Positions 63,685 to 64,000 of a stretch of DNA of 64,000 nucleotides are shown here, piece by piece; positions within the stretch are counted from its first letter, which is position 1; each line of letters starts with the position of its first letter. The translations under genes were made by a program, and so were the position numbers. The stretch spans positions 11,149,402 to 11,213,401 of the forward strand of contig OX387183.1 of assembly GCA_947561395.2 (NCBI GenBank). The letters run 5' to 3'. The DNA comes from Buxus sempervirens. Taxonomy: Eukaryota > Streptophyta > Magnoliopsida > Buxales > Buxaceae. The notes beneath the pieces were generated by a model. The model ran no database searches. It was not told the DNA's origin and saw only the letters and a list, made by a program, of their open reading frames with translations.

Positions 63685-64000
63685 ATGCCCAAACAAGAAT
63701 CCAAGCTACTTGTTATTTGGAGTGAGCTGATCTGGTATCATAGAAACATCCCTACGCATTCGATGATTTCTTGGTTAGCCATCAAAGAGAGACTCTTGAC
63801 CCAGGATAGGTTGTGTTCCCTTGGTATTATAGCTACCTCAAGCTATTGTTTTTGCCATGATGCAGAGGGGGGTGGGGGGTTGGGAAATCCATACCACATC
63901 TATACTTTGATTTTTCATTCTCTAAATGGATTTGGACCCGGATAATGAGGCTAAATGGCCACCAAAGCAACCTGAAAACTTGGATGGAAGAAATCACATG
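63685..64000 (+). pseudogene. LINE4: zf-RVT fragment, runs off right edge
   Basis: WSELIWYHRNIPTHSMISWL, then IKERLLTQDRLCSLGI and SSYCFCHDAE match a plant LINE zinc-binding domain. After a G-rich frameshift (63865-63885) the next frame reads HLYFDFSFSKWIWTRIMRL, completing the domain. It is of the same broad lineage as LINE3 but on the other strand. Confidence 0.8.

Overview
The window looks like nuclear DNA of a dicotyledonous plant. It is AT-rich and dominated by nested plant-type transposable elements: L1-type LINEs, long gypsy-like solo LTRs, copia-like LTRs, En/Spm CACTA, Mutator-like and hAT-like elements, and a Cassandra element with a 5S-rRNA-like promoter. I see only two intact host genes. 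Both are intronless BAHD acyltransferases that read towards each other: 34063-35427 (+) and 59003-60337 (-). They are close paralogues, and their homology continues into the promoters. I cannot name the species.

Left part (1-26.1 kb). The first 1.9 kb is the end of a CACTA-like element. It abuts one L1-type LINE ('LINE1', + strand) whose pieces are scattered from about 1.9 to 26.0 kb because later elements landed in it. These are a 5.7 kb gypsy-like LTR (2566-8239) that itself holds solo LTR 'A' (4458-7329), solo LTR 'B' (10883-13607), a hAT-like element (15153-17648) holding solo LTR 'C', and a Mutator/CACTA-like element (about 17651-25945) holding the relics of a multi-exon gene plus solo LTR 'D'. 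LTRs A-D belong to one family. Each has TG...CA ends and a perfect 5-bp target duplication, and none has an internal domain.

Middle (26.1-35.5 kb). There is a hairpin locus at 26.06-26.19 kb and a copia-like solo LTR (26778-27986) with a repeat array in U3. A hAT-like element (28533-33472) follows; it was inserted into a minisatellite and holds a possible Pack-MULE (28802-30562, 9-bp TSD) and another gypsy-like LTR (30632-33372). Then comes BAHD1, preceded by a 35-bp minisatellite in its promoter.

Right part (35.6-64 kb). A second LINE of the same family ('LINE2', - strand) runs from 35.6 to 55.3 kb. It is split by a 14.5 kb CACTA element (37736-52222, TSD ACG) and two copia-like solo LTRs (52278-52969 and 53860-54509). 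The CACTA carries a broken TNP2 transposase, a TNPA-like gene and a captured fragment of a third BAHD gene. Further right are a truncated fifth copy of the A-D LTR family, another gypsy-like LTR start, a different LINE fragment, BAHD2, and a chimeric retroelement (61679-63255). In that chimera a copia-like LTR with its polypurine tract is joined at the primer-binding site to a Cassandra internal region and LTR. A fourth LINE fragment runs off the right edge.

The two BAHD genes are the only likely functional protein output. The rest mainly records a nesting history that the target-site duplications let one order.
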